Source: Bacteroidales bacterium
Lineage (GTDB): Bacteria > Bacteroidota > Bacteroidia > Bacteroidales > UBA932
DNA: 64,000 nt
Assembly: GCA_017616655.1 (NCBI GenBank)
Contig: JAFZXU010000011.1
Span: 112,261-176,260, forward strand
Reading direction: 5' to 3'
Of this stretch, positions 1-8,404 are shown piece after piece; position 1 is the first letter of the stretch, and each line of letters starts with the position of its first letter. Both the position numbers and the translations under genes were made by a program. Below the pieces are notes generated by a model. That model worked only from the letters and a program-made list of their open reading frames with translations, did not search any database and was not told the DNA's origin.

Positions 1-2
1 CC

Positions 3-143
3 ACCGACCCTGAGTTCTGGAAGGGATGCGAGGGATGCCGCAACTACGACATCCTGCTCCGCAACAACCAGGAGCGGTGCATCTGTACGGGACTGCTTTA
101 CGATCCCGACGACCGTATTACCATTAAAACTCCCGAAAAATGA
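3..143 (+). CDS. C-terminal end of a GNAT-like acyltransferase gene (5' truncated by window)
   Basis: The reading frame is open from the window edge to a TGA that overlaps the argG start by 4 nt (ATGA). The 46 visible residues contain a paired-cysteine pattern (G-C-E-G-C, then R-C-I-C-T-G) and a tail L-L-Y-D-P. I associate this tail with the GNAT-family acyltransferase that precedes argG in Bacteroides. By position it would make the N-acyl-glutamate that feeds this operon, with an acetyl or succinyl group. Only the tail is visible, so the catalytic domain cannot be checked. The family call rests on memory of the C-terminal motif and on context. Confidence 0.5.
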   Translation, partial: TDPEFWKGCEGCRNYDILLRNNQERCICTGLLYDPDDRITIKTPEK

Positions 144-1363
144 CAAATTCTGAATCCGGAAAGAAGAAAGTGGTGGTTGCCTTCAGCGGCGGCCTCGACA
201 CCTCATATACGGTGATGTACCTCACCAGCGAGAAGGGTTTCGAGGTATATGCCGCCTGCGCCAATACCGGCGGCTTCAGCCCCGAGCAGCTCAAGGCCAA
301 CGAGGAGAACGCCTACAAACTCGGAGCCGTGAAGTACGTGACGCTCGATGTAACAAAAGAGTATTACGAAAAGAGCTTGCGCTTCATGATTTACGGCAAC
401 GTACTCCGCAACGGTACATATCCCGTCTCCGTCTCTTCGGAGCGCATATTCCAGGGGATGGCGATCGCCCGCTACGCACGCGAGATCGGGGCTGACGCCA
501 TCGCGCACGGCTCCACCGGCGCCGGCAACGACCAGGTGCGTTTCGACATGACCTTCCTGGTGATGTGCCCCGACATGGAGATCATCACCCTCACGCGCGA
601 CGGCAACCTCTCCCGCAAGGAGGAGGTGGACTACCTCAATGCGCACGGCTATTTCGCCGACTTCACCAAGCTCAAGTACTCCTACAACGTCGGCATCTGG
701 GGTACCTCCATCTGCGGAGGCGAGATACTCGATTCGAAGCAGGGACTTCCCGAGAGCGCATATCTCAAGCAGGTCGAGAAAAAGGGGAGCGAGATCCTGG
801 AGCTGGGTTTCGAGAAGGGAGAGCTGACCTCGGTGAACGGCGTCGGATATGACGACCGCATCGCCGCAATCCAGGCCGTGGAGAAGATAGGCGCCGCATA
901 CGGCATCGGCCGCGACATGCACGTGGGCGACACCATCATTGGAATCAAGGGGCGCGTCGGCTTCGAGGCCGCCGCTCCGATGCTGATAATCGGAGCCCAC
1001 AAGTTCCTCGAAAAGTTCACCCTCAGCAAGTGGCAGCAGTACTGGAAAGACCAGGTGGCCAACTGGTACGGCATGTTCCTTCACGAGAGCCAGTATCTGG
1101 AGCCGGTGATGCGCGACATCGAGGCGATGCTCTCCGAGAGCCAGCGCAACGTCACGGGCAAGGTGACCCTCGAGCTGCGTCCCTACGGCTTCTCGACCGT
1201 GGGGGTGGATTCCCCCAACGACCTTGTCAAGTCGAAGCTCGGCGAATACGGCGAGACCCAGAAGGGTTGGACCGCCGATGATGCCAAGGGCTTCATCAAG
1301 GTGCTCTCCACGCCTCTGCGCGTCTATTACGGCAACCACGGCGACGAATCCGAAAAGTTATGA
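140..1363 (+). CDS. argG: argininosuccinate synthase
   Basis: This 407-aa protein joins citrulline and aspartate with ATP to give argininosuccinate, the penultimate step of arginine synthesis in the cytoplasm. The N-terminal ATP-pyrophosphatase loop A-F-S-G-G-L-D-T-S lies at about residues 14-22, followed by the conserved H-G-S-T-G-A-G-N-D-Q-V-R-F segment near 122-135. Length fits the family. The ATG overlaps the stop of the upstream acyltransferase, and its own TGA overlaps the argC start, both as ATGA, which indicates translational coupling. It belongs to the arg operon 1-7559. A large antisense ORF across it is a codon-bias shadow. Confidence 0.97.
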   Translation: MTNSESGKKKVVVAFSGGLDTSYTVMYLTSEKGFEVYAACANTGGFSPEQLKANEENAYKLGAVKYVTLDVTKEYYEKSLRFMIYGNVLRNGTYPVSVSSERIFQGMAIARYAREIGADAIAHGSTGAGNDQVRFDMTFLVMCPDMEIITLTRDGNLSRKEEVDYLNAHGYFADFTKLKYSYNVGIWGTSICGGEILDSKQGLPESAYLKQVEKKGSEILELGFEKGELTSVNGVGYDDRIAAIQAVEKIGAAYGIGRDMHVGDTIIGIKGRVGFEAAAPMLIIGAHKFLEKFTLSKWQQYWKDQVANWYGMFLHESQYLEPVMRDIEAMLSESQRNVTGKVTLELRPYGFSTVGVDSPNDLVKSKLGEYGETQKGWTADDAKGFIKVLSTPLRVYYGNHGDESEKL

Positions 1364-2322
1364 TACGGGTAGGAATCATAGGCGGAGCCGGCTATACCGC
1401 CGGCGAGCTTATCCGTCTGCTCGTGAATCATCCCCGGGTGGAGATAGCCTTCGTGCACAGTACCTCCAATGCGGGGGAACCGCTCTGCAAGGTCCACTCC
1501 GGCCTCTACGGGGAGACCGAGATGCATTTCTGCTCCGAGTTCAACTTCGGCGCTGTGGATGTGCTCTTCCTCTGCTCGGCCCACGGCAGGAGCCGCGAGT
1601 TCTGGCAGGAGAACGCGATGCCAGCAGGGCTGAAGGTGATCGACCTGGCGCAGGATTTCCGCGACGAGAGCGAAGGGTATGTCTATGGCCTGCCCGAGCT
1701 GCAGAGGGAGAAGATAGCCAAGGCTTCGAAAATCGCCAATCCCGGCTGCTTCGCCACCGCAATCCAGCTTGCCCTGCTGCCTCTGGCTTCGGCCTGCCTG
1801 CTGCCGAATGAGGTGGAGGTGACTGCCATAACAGGCTCCACCGGAGCGGGTGTCAAACCCAGTCCGACCACCCACTTCAGCTGGAGAAATAATAATGTTT
1901 CGGTATATAAACCCTTTGTGCACCAGCATCTTAAGGAGATATGCCGCACCCTCTGCGGATTGCAGCCCGCTTTTACGGGCAAGGTGAATTTCATACCTGT
2001 AAGGGGGGATTTCGCACGCGGAATATTCGCTTCCGCGATGCTCGACTGCCCGCTTCCTCTCGATGAGGTTAAGGCGCTCTATCGCGATTTTTATGCCGGC
2101 GAACCCTTTACCTTCGTCAGCGACGAGCCGGTGGATCTCAAGCAGGTGGTCAACACCAACAAGTGCATTATTTCCCTCGAGATGAACGAGGGCAAGCTGC
2201 TGGTCTGCTCGGTGGTGGACAATCTGCTCAAGGGAGCCAGCGGACAGGCTCTGGAGAATATGAATATTATCTGCGGCCTCGACGAGAAGGCCGGCCTGCG
2301 GCTCAAAGCCTCCGCATTCTGA
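1360..2322 (+). CDS. argC: N-acyl-gamma-glutamyl-phosphate reductase
   Basis: ArgC (320 aa) reduces N-acyl-glutamyl phosphate to the semialdehyde with NADPH. The N-terminal Rossmann motif G-G-A-G-Y-T-A-G-E-L lies at about residues 8-17. The catalytic cysteine is Cys130 in N-P-G-C-F-A-T-A. Length is normal for the short bacterial type. The start overlaps argG by 4 nt, and argD begins 4 nt after the stop. Whether the natural substrate carries an acetyl or a succinyl group is not decided by this sequence alone; the ArgF' downstream points to succinyl. Confidence 0.96.
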   Translation: MIRVGIIGGAGYTAGELIRLLVNHPRVEIAFVHSTSNAGEPLCKVHSGLYGETEMHFCSEFNFGAVDVLFLCSAHGRSREFWQENAMPAGLKVIDLAQDFRDESEGYVYGLPELQREKIAKASKIANPGCFATAIQLALLPLASACLLPNEVEVTAITGSTGAGVKPSPTTHFSWRNNNVSVYKPFVHQHLKEICRTLCGLQPAFTGKVNFIPVRGDFARGIFASAMLDCPLPLDEVKALYRDFYAGEPFTFVSDEPVDLKQVVNTNKCIISLEMNEGKLLVCSVVDNLLKGASGQALENMNIICGLDEKAGLRLKASAF

Positions 2323-2326
2323 TACC

Positions 2327-3457
2327 ATGGACCTTCTGAAAGTATATAAGCTGTGGGATATAGAGCCCGTACGCGGACTCGGCACCCAACTGTGGGACAA
2401 GGACGGCGTGGAGTATACCGACCTCTACGGAGGCCATGCCGTGATTTCCATCGGCCACTGCCATCCCCACTATGTGAAGATGCTCTCCGAGCAGGCGAGA
2501 AGGCTCGGATTCTATTCGAATGCCGTGCAGAACTCCCTGCAGAAAGAACTGGCTTCCAGGCTCGGCCGCGCGGCGGGAATGGAGGATTACACCCTCTTCC
2601 TCTGCAACAGCGGCGCCGAAGCCAACGAGAATGCCCTCAAGATGGCCTCCTTCAAGACTGGCAGAGGCCGTGTCATAGCCTTTAGGGGCGCCTTCCACGG
2701 CCGCACTTCGGGCGCCGTGGCGGTCACCGACAACTATTCGATACAGGCTCCCTACAACCGTAACCACGATGTTACCTTCGTCCATCTCGAAGATGTGGAG
2801 GAGGTTGAACGCGAGCTTTCCCGCCGCGACTGCGCCGCAGTCATAATCGAGGGCATACAGGGGGTCTCGGGAATCCACGAGCCTTCCGACGCCTTCCTGA
2901 GGAAACTGAGGGAGCTCTGCGACATCTACAACACCTGTCTCATCCTCGACGAGGTCCAGTCGGGTTACGGGCGCAGCGGAAACTTCTATGCTCATCAGCG
3001 CAGCGGCGTGCGTCCCGATTTCGTCACTTCGGCAAAGGGAATGGGCAACGGTTTCCCGATCGGCGCCCTTCTCTGCGCTCCGCACATCAAGCCGGAGACG
3101 GGAATGCTGGGTACCACCTTCGGCGGCAACCATCTTGCCTGCACCGCGGCTCTTGCCGTGCTGGATGTGATTGAAAGCGAACATCTTATCGAAAATGCCG
3201 CCAGAGTCGGGGAGTACTTCCGAAAGGCATTCGAAGGAGATGCCGCAATAGCTGAATACCGAGGCCGCGGACTGATGATCGGCCTCGAGATCAAGCCGGA
3301 ATTTGCCGGCCTCAGGGACCGTCTTCTCTTCGAGGAGCATTTCTTTACCGGAGCGGCAGGCCCTTCAGTGATAAGGCTGCTGCCTTCGCTTACCATAACC
3401 GAGGAGACCGCCGCCCGTTTCGTGGCCTCCTGGAAAAAACTTACCGGACAGATATGA
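2327..3457 (+). CDS. argD: N-acylornithine aminotransferase (class III, PLP)
   Basis: This 376-aa class-III aminotransferase transfers an amino group from glutamate to N-acyl-glutamate semialdehyde to give N-acylornithine. It shows the family blocks N-S-G-A-E-A-N-E-N-A-L-K near residues 96-107 and L-D-E-V-Q-S-G-Y-G-R-S-G around 207. The PLP-binding lysine is Lys237 in S-A-K-G-M-G-N-G-F. Its stop overlaps the argF' start by 4 nt. No regulatory gap separates it from its neighbours, so it is co-transcribed with the arg operon. Confidence 0.95.
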   Translation: MDLLKVYKLWDIEPVRGLGTQLWDKDGVEYTDLYGGHAVISIGHCHPHYVKMLSEQARRLGFYSNAVQNSLQKELASRLGRAAGMEDYTLFLCNSGAEANENALKMASFKTGRGRVIAFRGAFHGRTSGAVAVTDNYSIQAPYNRNHDVTFVHLEDVEEVERELSRRDCAAVIIEGIQGVSGIHEPSDAFLRKLRELCDIYNTCLILDEVQSGYGRSGNFYAHQRSGVRPDFVTSAKGMGNGFPIGALLCAPHIKPETGMLGTTFGGNHLACTAALAVLDVIESEHLIENAARVGEYFRKAFEGDAAIAEYRGRGLMIGLEIKPEFAGLRDRLLFEEHFFTGAAGPSVIRLLPSLTITEETAARFVASWKKLTGQI

Positions 3458-4407
3458 GACACTTTACCAGCGTAACCCAGTTGGGCAATCTTGCCGAGGC
3501 CTTCGCAAAGGCATTCGAGGTGAAGCGCAATCCCTACGCCGACCAGGCGCTCGGACGCAACAAGACCCTGCTGATGATATTTTTCAACAACTCCCTTCGC
3601 ACCAGGCTCAGCACCCAGAAGGCCGCCATGAACCTGGGAATGAACGTCATAGTGCTTGACGTGAACCAAGGAGCGTGGAAGCTCGAGACCGAGCGCGGAG
3701 TGATAATGGACGGCGACAAGTCGGAGCATCTGCTCGAGGCCATCCCCGTGATGGGATCCTATTGCGACATCATCGGCGTGCGCTCCTTCGCCCGTTTCGA
3801 GAGCAAGGAGGCCGACTACAACGAGGAGATTCTCAACCAGTTCATCAAATTTTCGGGAAGACCCGTCTTCAGCATGGAGGCTGCTACGCGCCATCCGCTG
3901 CAGACCTTCGCCGATATGATTACAATTGAAGAATACAAAAAGTGCCAGAAGCCCAAGGTCGTGATGACCTGGGCGCCCCATCCCAGGGCGCTGCCGCAGG
4001 CCGTTCCCAACTCCTTCGCGGAGGGACTCAACCTGACTGATTACGAGTTCGTCATCACCCATCCCCACGGCTACGAGCTCGCTCCCGAATTCGTGGGCAA
4101 CGCCCGAGTGGAGTACGACCAGGACAAGGCGCTCGAGGGGGCCGATTTCGTCTATGCCAAGAACTGGGCGGCCTACAACGATCCCAATTACGGAAAGGTG
4201 ATCAGCACCGACCGCAGCTGGACGGTGACCACCGCGAAGATGGCGCTCACCAACAATGCATTCTTCATGCACTGCCTGCCGGTGAGGCGCAACATGATTG
4301 TTTCCGACGACGTGATAGAGTCGCCGCAGTCTATCGTCATACCCGAGGCTGCCAACCGCGTGGTCTCGGCGCAGACCGTCCTCAAGGAGATTCTGCTTTC
4401 ACTCTAA
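3454..4407 (+). CDS. argF': N-succinylornithine (or N-acetylornithine) carbamoyltransferase
   Basis: This 317-aa transcarbamylase is of the Bacteroides ArgF' type. The carbamoyl-phosphate loop reads S-L-R-T-R (residues 47-51) where ordinary OTCases have S-T-R-T-R, and the end has H-C-L-P-V-R-R-N. By family knowledge this group acts on N-succinyl-L-ornithine in B. fragilis and on N-acetyl-L-ornithine in Xanthomonas. The specificity position (Pro90 in B. fragilis, Glu92 in Xanthomonas) is Ser90 here, in D-G-D-K-S-E-H. A non-acidic residue there favours the succinylated substrate. It sits between argD and argB in the operon, with 12 nt before argB. Confidence 0.94.
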   Translation: MRHFTSVTQLGNLAEAFAKAFEVKRNPYADQALGRNKTLLMIFFNNSLRTRLSTQKAAMNLGMNVIVLDVNQGAWKLETERGVIMDGDKSEHLLEAIPVMGSYCDIIGVRSFARFESKEADYNEEILNQFIKFSGRPVFSMEAATRHPLQTFADMITIEEYKKCQKPKVVMTWAPHPRALPQAVPNSFAEGLNLTDYEFVITHPHGYELAPEFVGNARVEYDQDKALEGADFVYAKNWAAYNDPNYGKVISTDRSWTVTTAKMALTNNAFFMHCLPVRRNMIVSDDVIESPQSIVIPEAANRVVSAQTVLKEILLSL

Positions 4408-4419
4408 CTCTCTGAAGCA

Positions 4420-5196
4420 ATGAAAATCAAGGTCATAAAGGTTGGCGGAAACGTGGTCGAGGATCCCCGGCTGCTCGCCTCTTTCGTGCGGGATTTCGCA
4501 GCCCTCGAAGGGGCTAAGGTCCTGGTTCACGGAGGGGGAGTGATGGCCTCTTCGATGCAGCGTGCGCTCGGCCAGGAGCCGAAGATGCTCCAGGGGCGGC
4601 GCATCACCGACGCCGAGGCTTTGAAGGTGGCCGTGATGGTCTATGCCGGATGGTGCAACAAGAACGTCGTGTCGCTCCTGCAGGCCGCAGGATGCAACGC
4701 CATAGGGCTCAGCGGCGCCGACGGCAACGTCATCAGGGCGGTCCGCCGCAGCCCGGTTCCGGTAGATTACGGCTTCGTGGGGGATATCTTTCCCGACGGG
4801 GTGAACTGCCCCGTCCTGCGCACCCTGCTGGAGGCCGGAATGGTGCCGGTGCTCTGCGCCATCAACCACGACGGGGCGGGCACTTTGCTCAATACCAATG
4901 CCGATACCATCGCCTCTTCGGTGGCCTGCGCCCTTGCCGTGGAGGACGAGGTGGAGCTCGTCTATTGCTTCGAGAAGCCGGGAGTGCTTGCCGACAAGGA
5001 TGACGACAGCTCCGTGATTCCGGTAATCACCCCATCTTCATATGCCGGCCTTAAGGCCTCCGGCGCCGTGGCCGAAGGGATGATTCCCAAACTCGACAAT
5101 GCCTTCAAGGCTGTCGCATCAGGCGTCAGGAGCGTGATTATCAAGCACGCCGGCAATCTTCTTAACGATACCCGGACAACCCTCAAGGCCGATTGA
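4420..5196 (+). CDS. argB: N-acyl-glutamate kinase
   Basis: ArgB (258 aa) phosphorylates the gamma-carboxyl of N-acyl-glutamate, the first committed step after acylation. It has the amino-acid kinase fold markers K-V-G-G-N near residues 7-11, V-H-G-G-G at about 40 and a C-terminal M-I-P-K-L-D-N-A segment. It is somewhat short compared with arginine-inhibited ArgB proteins of about 300 aa, and the N-terminal helix typical of arginine-sensitive hexameric forms is absent. It is therefore more likely of the dimeric type, which is inference. argE starts 1 nt downstream. Confidence 0.94.
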   Translation: MKIKVIKVGGNVVEDPRLLASFVRDFAALEGAKVLVHGGGVMASSMQRALGQEPKMLQGRRITDAEALKVAVMVYAGWCNKNVVSLLQAAGCNAIGLSGADGNVIRAVRRSPVPVDYGFVGDIFPDGVNCPVLRTLLEAGMVPVLCAINHDGAGTLLNTNADTIASSVACALAVEDEVELVYCFEKPGVLADKDDDSSVIPVITPSSYAGLKASGAVAEGMIPKLDNAFKAVASGVRSVIIKHAGNLLNDTRTTLKAD

Positions 5197-5197
5197 G

Positions 5198-6292
5198 ATG
5201 AAAGATACCTCCATATATAAATCCGACTCCGCGGCGCTGCTGCGCAAGATGGTCGCGACCCCTTCGCTCTCTTTCGAGGAGGAGAAGGTGAGCAATCTCA
5301 TTGCATCGCACCTGGAGGCCTGGGGAGTGGATTTCGAGCGCGTGGGATGGAATATCATCTGCCGCAGCAAGGGGTTCGACCCTGCGCGGAAGACCCTTAT
5401 GATGTGCGCCCACCAGGATACCGTCGCTCCGAGTCCGGAATATACATTCGACCCCTTCACGCCCGACCAGCCGTCGCGTCCAGGCGCTATATGCGGCCTC
5501 GGCAGCAATGACGACGGCGGCAGCGTGGTCTCGATGACAGCCGCCTTCAGGGCGCTGGAAGGGGAGCCTCTGCCTTTTAACCTGATGCTGGTGCTGACGG
5601 TGGAGGAGGAGCGTACCGGGGAACACGGAATGCGCTTCCTCTGGGGCAATATGCTCCGTGATACCGTCGACTGGGCGATAGTGGGGGAGCCAACCGGAAT
5701 GCGTGCGGCCACCTCCGAACGCGGACTTATCGTTCTGGACTGCGAAGCTCACGGAGTCAGCGGACACGCGGCCCGCGAGGAGGGTGTGAATGCCCTCTAC
5801 ATAGCGCTCGAGGATATTGAAAAGCTGCGCAACCACCGCTTTGCCAAATCTTCTCCGAGGATGGGGGAGGTGCATCTCAACGTTACGCAGATCTCCGCCG
5901 GCACGGTGCACAACGTGGTGCCGGACCTCTGCCGGTTCGTAGTGGACGTGCGCCCCACTGATGTCTACGACAATGCGGAGCTGGTGGCGGAACTGCAGTC
6001 CCTCTGCCGCAGCACCCTGACTCCCAGGAATCTGCGCAATGCCTCTTCGGCTACTCCGGAGGATTCTCTGCTGGTGTGCAACTGCGCCGCCTGCGGCATA
6101 GATACATTTGCATCCCCGACTACTTCCGACTGGATCTGCCTCTCCTGCGAGGCAATCAAGATGGGGCCCGGCGATTCGGCCCGTTCCCACCGGAAGGACG
6201 AATATCTGCTGCTGGGCGAACTCGATTCGGCAGTCGACACTTACATTAGATTTATCAAGGAATATGGCAACACTTTGGAACAAGGGAACTGA
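5198..6292 (+). CDS. argE: N-acylornithine deacylase, M20 family
   Basis: This 364-aa M20 zinc hydrolase should remove the N-acyl group from N-acylcitrulline or N-acylornithine, giving free citrulline for argG. Metal-site blocks are visible: C-A-H-Q-D-T-V (residues 68-74), G-S-N-D-D-G-G near 101, the catalytic E-E-E around 131-133, and E-P-T-G. A late H-R-K-D-E probably supplies another ligand. In a transcarbamylase pathway of the ArgF' type this enzyme acts after carbamoylation. Its 3' end overlaps argH by 29 nt in another frame. Confidence 0.9.
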   Translation: MKDTSIYKSDSAALLRKMVATPSLSFEEEKVSNLIASHLEAWGVDFERVGWNIICRSKGFDPARKTLMMCAHQDTVAPSPEYTFDPFTPDQPSRPGAICGLGSNDDGGSVVSMTAAFRALEGEPLPFNLMLVLTVEEERTGEHGMRFLWGNMLRDTVDWAIVGEPTGMRAATSERGLIVLDCEAHGVSGHAAREEGVNALYIALEDIEKLRNHRFAKSSPRMGEVHLNVTQISAGTVHNVVPDLCRFVVDVRPTDVYDNAELVAELQSLCRSTLTPRNLRNASSATPEDSLLVCNCAACGIDTFASPTTSDWICLSCEAIKMGPGDSARSHRKDEYLLLGELDSAVDTYIRFIKEYGNTLEQGN

Positions 6293-7559
6293 GGCCGCGA
6301 AGGCCGTGGATGAGTTCACGGTATGCGGCGACCGCGTGCTCGATTTGAAGCTGGCCCGGTACGACGTTATCGGGTCGAAGGCTCACATCGCCATGCTCGA
6401 AAGCATCGGACTTCTCACTCCGGAGGAGCTGAAAGTGCTCACGGAGGGGCTGGATGCCATACTTTCGGAGATAGAGGCCGGCACTTTCATCCTCGAGGAC
6501 GACGTGGAGGATATCCACTCGCAGGTGGAACTTCTGCTTACCCGCCGTCTCGGTGATGTGGGAAAGAAGATCCATTCCGGCCGCTCACGCAACGACCAGG
6601 TACTGCTCGACATCAAGCTTTTCCTGCGCGACGAGCTGAAACAGTTCCGCGACGAGGCGCTGAAGCTTTTCGACACCCTGCAGGGGCTCAGCGAGAAGTA
6701 TCGCGGCGTGCTCCTTCCTGGATATACGCACGAGCAGATCGCCATGCCCTCTTCCTTCGGCCTCTGGTTCGGCGCCTATGCTGAGAGTCTCGTAGACGAT
6801 ATGTATCAGTTGGCCGCCGCCTACCGCGTGGTGAACCGCAATCCGCTTGGCTCGGCTGCCGGTTACGGCAGTTCGTTCCCCCTCGACCGCGAGATGACGA
6901 CTCAGCTCCTGTGCTTCGACAGCCCCGTTTACAACAGCGTCGCCGCCCAGCTGGGACGCGGCTCTTCGGAGCGTGCCGTGGCTTCTGCCCTCGGGGCTTT
7001 CGCCCTGACGCTCAATAAGTTCGCCACGGACTGCTGCCTCTTTATGTGCCCCAATTTCGGTTTCATATCATTCCCGGCGGAGTTTACTACCGGCTCGAGC
7101 ATAATGCCTCACAAGAAGAATCCCGACGTCTGGGAGATCATGCGCGGCCACTGCAACCGGATAATGGCCAGCGAGAACGAAATCTCGATGCTCTGCAGTA
7201 ATCTCACCCAGGGATATCACCGGGAGTTCCAGCTGCTGAAGGATGTGCTCTTCCCGGTTCTGGAACTGATGCACTCCTGCCTGAATATGTGCGACTCGAT
7301 GATTTCACGCGTGACAGTTAACGAGCATATACTCGATTCAGGGCTCTACGACAATATGTTTACCGTCGAGGAGGTGAACCGCCGCGTCCTTTCGGGCGAG
7401 CCGTTCCGCGACGCCTACAGGGCTGTGGGAATCGAGGTCAACGAAGGGCGCTTCACGGCCTGCCGTCAGGTGAATCACACCCACATCGGCAGCATCGGCA
7501 ATCTCTGCAACGACCGCATCGCAAAATTGATGAAGGAGGCATCCGACTTTATAAAATGA
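6264..7559 (+). CDS. argH: argininosuccinate lyase
   Basis: ArgH (431 aa) splits argininosuccinate into arginine and fumarate. The signature G-S-S-I-M-P-H-K-K-N-P-D is present near residue 280, with S-G-R-S-R-N-D-Q-V near 108. The frame stays open upstream to 6108. The ATG at 6264 was chosen because it gives the usual N-terminus (M-A-T-L-W-N-K-G) and is preceded by a short purine run; it leaves a 29-nt overlap with argE. The TGA overlaps the next gene by 4 nt. This is the last arg gene of the operon. Confidence 0.96.
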   Translation: MATLWNKGTEAAKAVDEFTVCGDRVLDLKLARYDVIGSKAHIAMLESIGLLTPEELKVLTEGLDAILSEIEAGTFILEDDVEDIHSQVELLLTRRLGDVGKKIHSGRSRNDQVLLDIKLFLRDELKQFRDEALKLFDTLQGLSEKYRGVLLPGYTHEQIAMPSSFGLWFGAYAESLVDDMYQLAAAYRVVNRNPLGSAAGYGSSFPLDREMTTQLLCFDSPVYNSVAAQLGRGSSERAVASALGAFALTLNKFATDCCLFMCPNFGFISFPAEFTTGSSIMPHKKNPDVWEIMRGHCNRIMASENEISMLCSNLTQGYHREFQLLKDVLFPVLELMHSCLNMCDSMISRVTVNEHILDSGLYDNMFTVEEVNRRVLSGEPFRDAYRAVGIEVNEGRFTACRQVNHTHIGSIGNLCNDRIAKLMKEASDFIK

Positions 7560-8353
7560 AAGTTATCCTGATTACCGGTATCACCTCGGGCTTCGGCAAG
7601 GCGATGGCCGAGAGGTTCGTCGCTGAGGGGCACAGGGTATACGGTACTCACCGCAAGGCTGGGCAACAGATTCCCGGCGTCGTTTATATCCTGGCCGACG
7701 TGCAGAGCGAAGAGGATTGCAGGGCAGCGGTAGAACAGGTCGTTGCCGCTGAGGGACGCATCGATGTGTTCATCAACAATGCCGGAATGGGAATCGGCGG
7801 TCCGCTGGAGTTCTCGTCGCTAGAAGACGCTCAGCGTCAGATGGATGTCAACTGGATGGGAATGGTGCGGATGCTCCATTTCGTGGTTCCGGTGATGCGC
7901 AGGCAGGGGGGAGGACGCATCCTGTGCGTAAGTTCGATAGGCGGCCTGATGGGCCTGCCGTTCCAGGGGCTGTATTCGGCTTCGAAATTCGCTATCGAAG
8001 GGTACTGCGAGGCGCTCAGGCTGGAGGTCCGCGGATTCGGCATCGACGTGGTGCTGATAGAGCCCGGGGATTTTGCAACTGCTTTCACGGCGCAGCGCAA
8101 GAGCGTGGCTGACAGCGAGGCTTACGAAGTTTATAAGAGTTACGCCAAGTCGCTGGCGAGCATCGAACACGACGAGACTTCCGGTTTGAAACCGGAATAT
8201 CTGGCCAGGAGGGTGAGCCGCATAGTCAGCTGTCGCAGACCGCGTTACAATTACGTTATAGCCTCGCTCGAGCAGCGTCTGTCCGTGGTTTTGAAGCGGA
8301 TCCTGCCCGCACGCTGGTTCGCTTCGATCCTTGCTTCATATTACAAGCTGTAA
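7556..8353 (+). CDS. short-chain dehydrogenase/reductase, candidate 3-ketosphinganine reductase
   Basis: This is a 265-aa classical SDR. The cofactor loop T-G-I-T-S-G-F-G is at about residues 7-14, N-N-A-G-M-G at 74-79, and the active-site tyrosine and lysine lie in Y-S-A-S-K near 141-145. The C-terminal 35 residues are basic and hydrophobic, suggesting membrane contact. It overlaps argH by 4 nt yet has no obvious role in arginine synthesis. It lies 51 nt upstream of a serine palmitoyltransferase, whose 3-ketosphinganine product needs reduction by an SDR. The lipid role is inferred from this pairing; the substrate cannot be read from the sequence. Confidence 0.8.
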   Translation: MKVILITGITSGFGKAMAERFVAEGHRVYGTHRKAGQQIPGVVYILADVQSEEDCRAAVEQVVAAEGRIDVFINNAGMGIGGPLEFSSLEDAQRQMDVNWMGMVRMLHFVVPVMRRQGGGRILCVSSIGGLMGLPFQGLYSASKFAIEGYCEALRLEVRGFGIDVVLIEPGDFATAFTAQRKSVADSEAYEVYKSYAKSLASIEHDETSGLKPEYLARRVSRIVSCRRPRYNYVIASLEQRLSVVLKRILPARWFASILASYYKL

Positions 8354-8404
8354 CAACAAGGCCGATTTTTCACTATTTTAGCAGATTGTAAAAACCTGAA
8401 CCCC

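Noticed and set aside
203-1339. Long open frame antisense to argG (378 codons)
   Set aside because: Its composition has no family resemblance, and the plus-strand frame is a complete argG. It is a by-product of high-GC codon bias.
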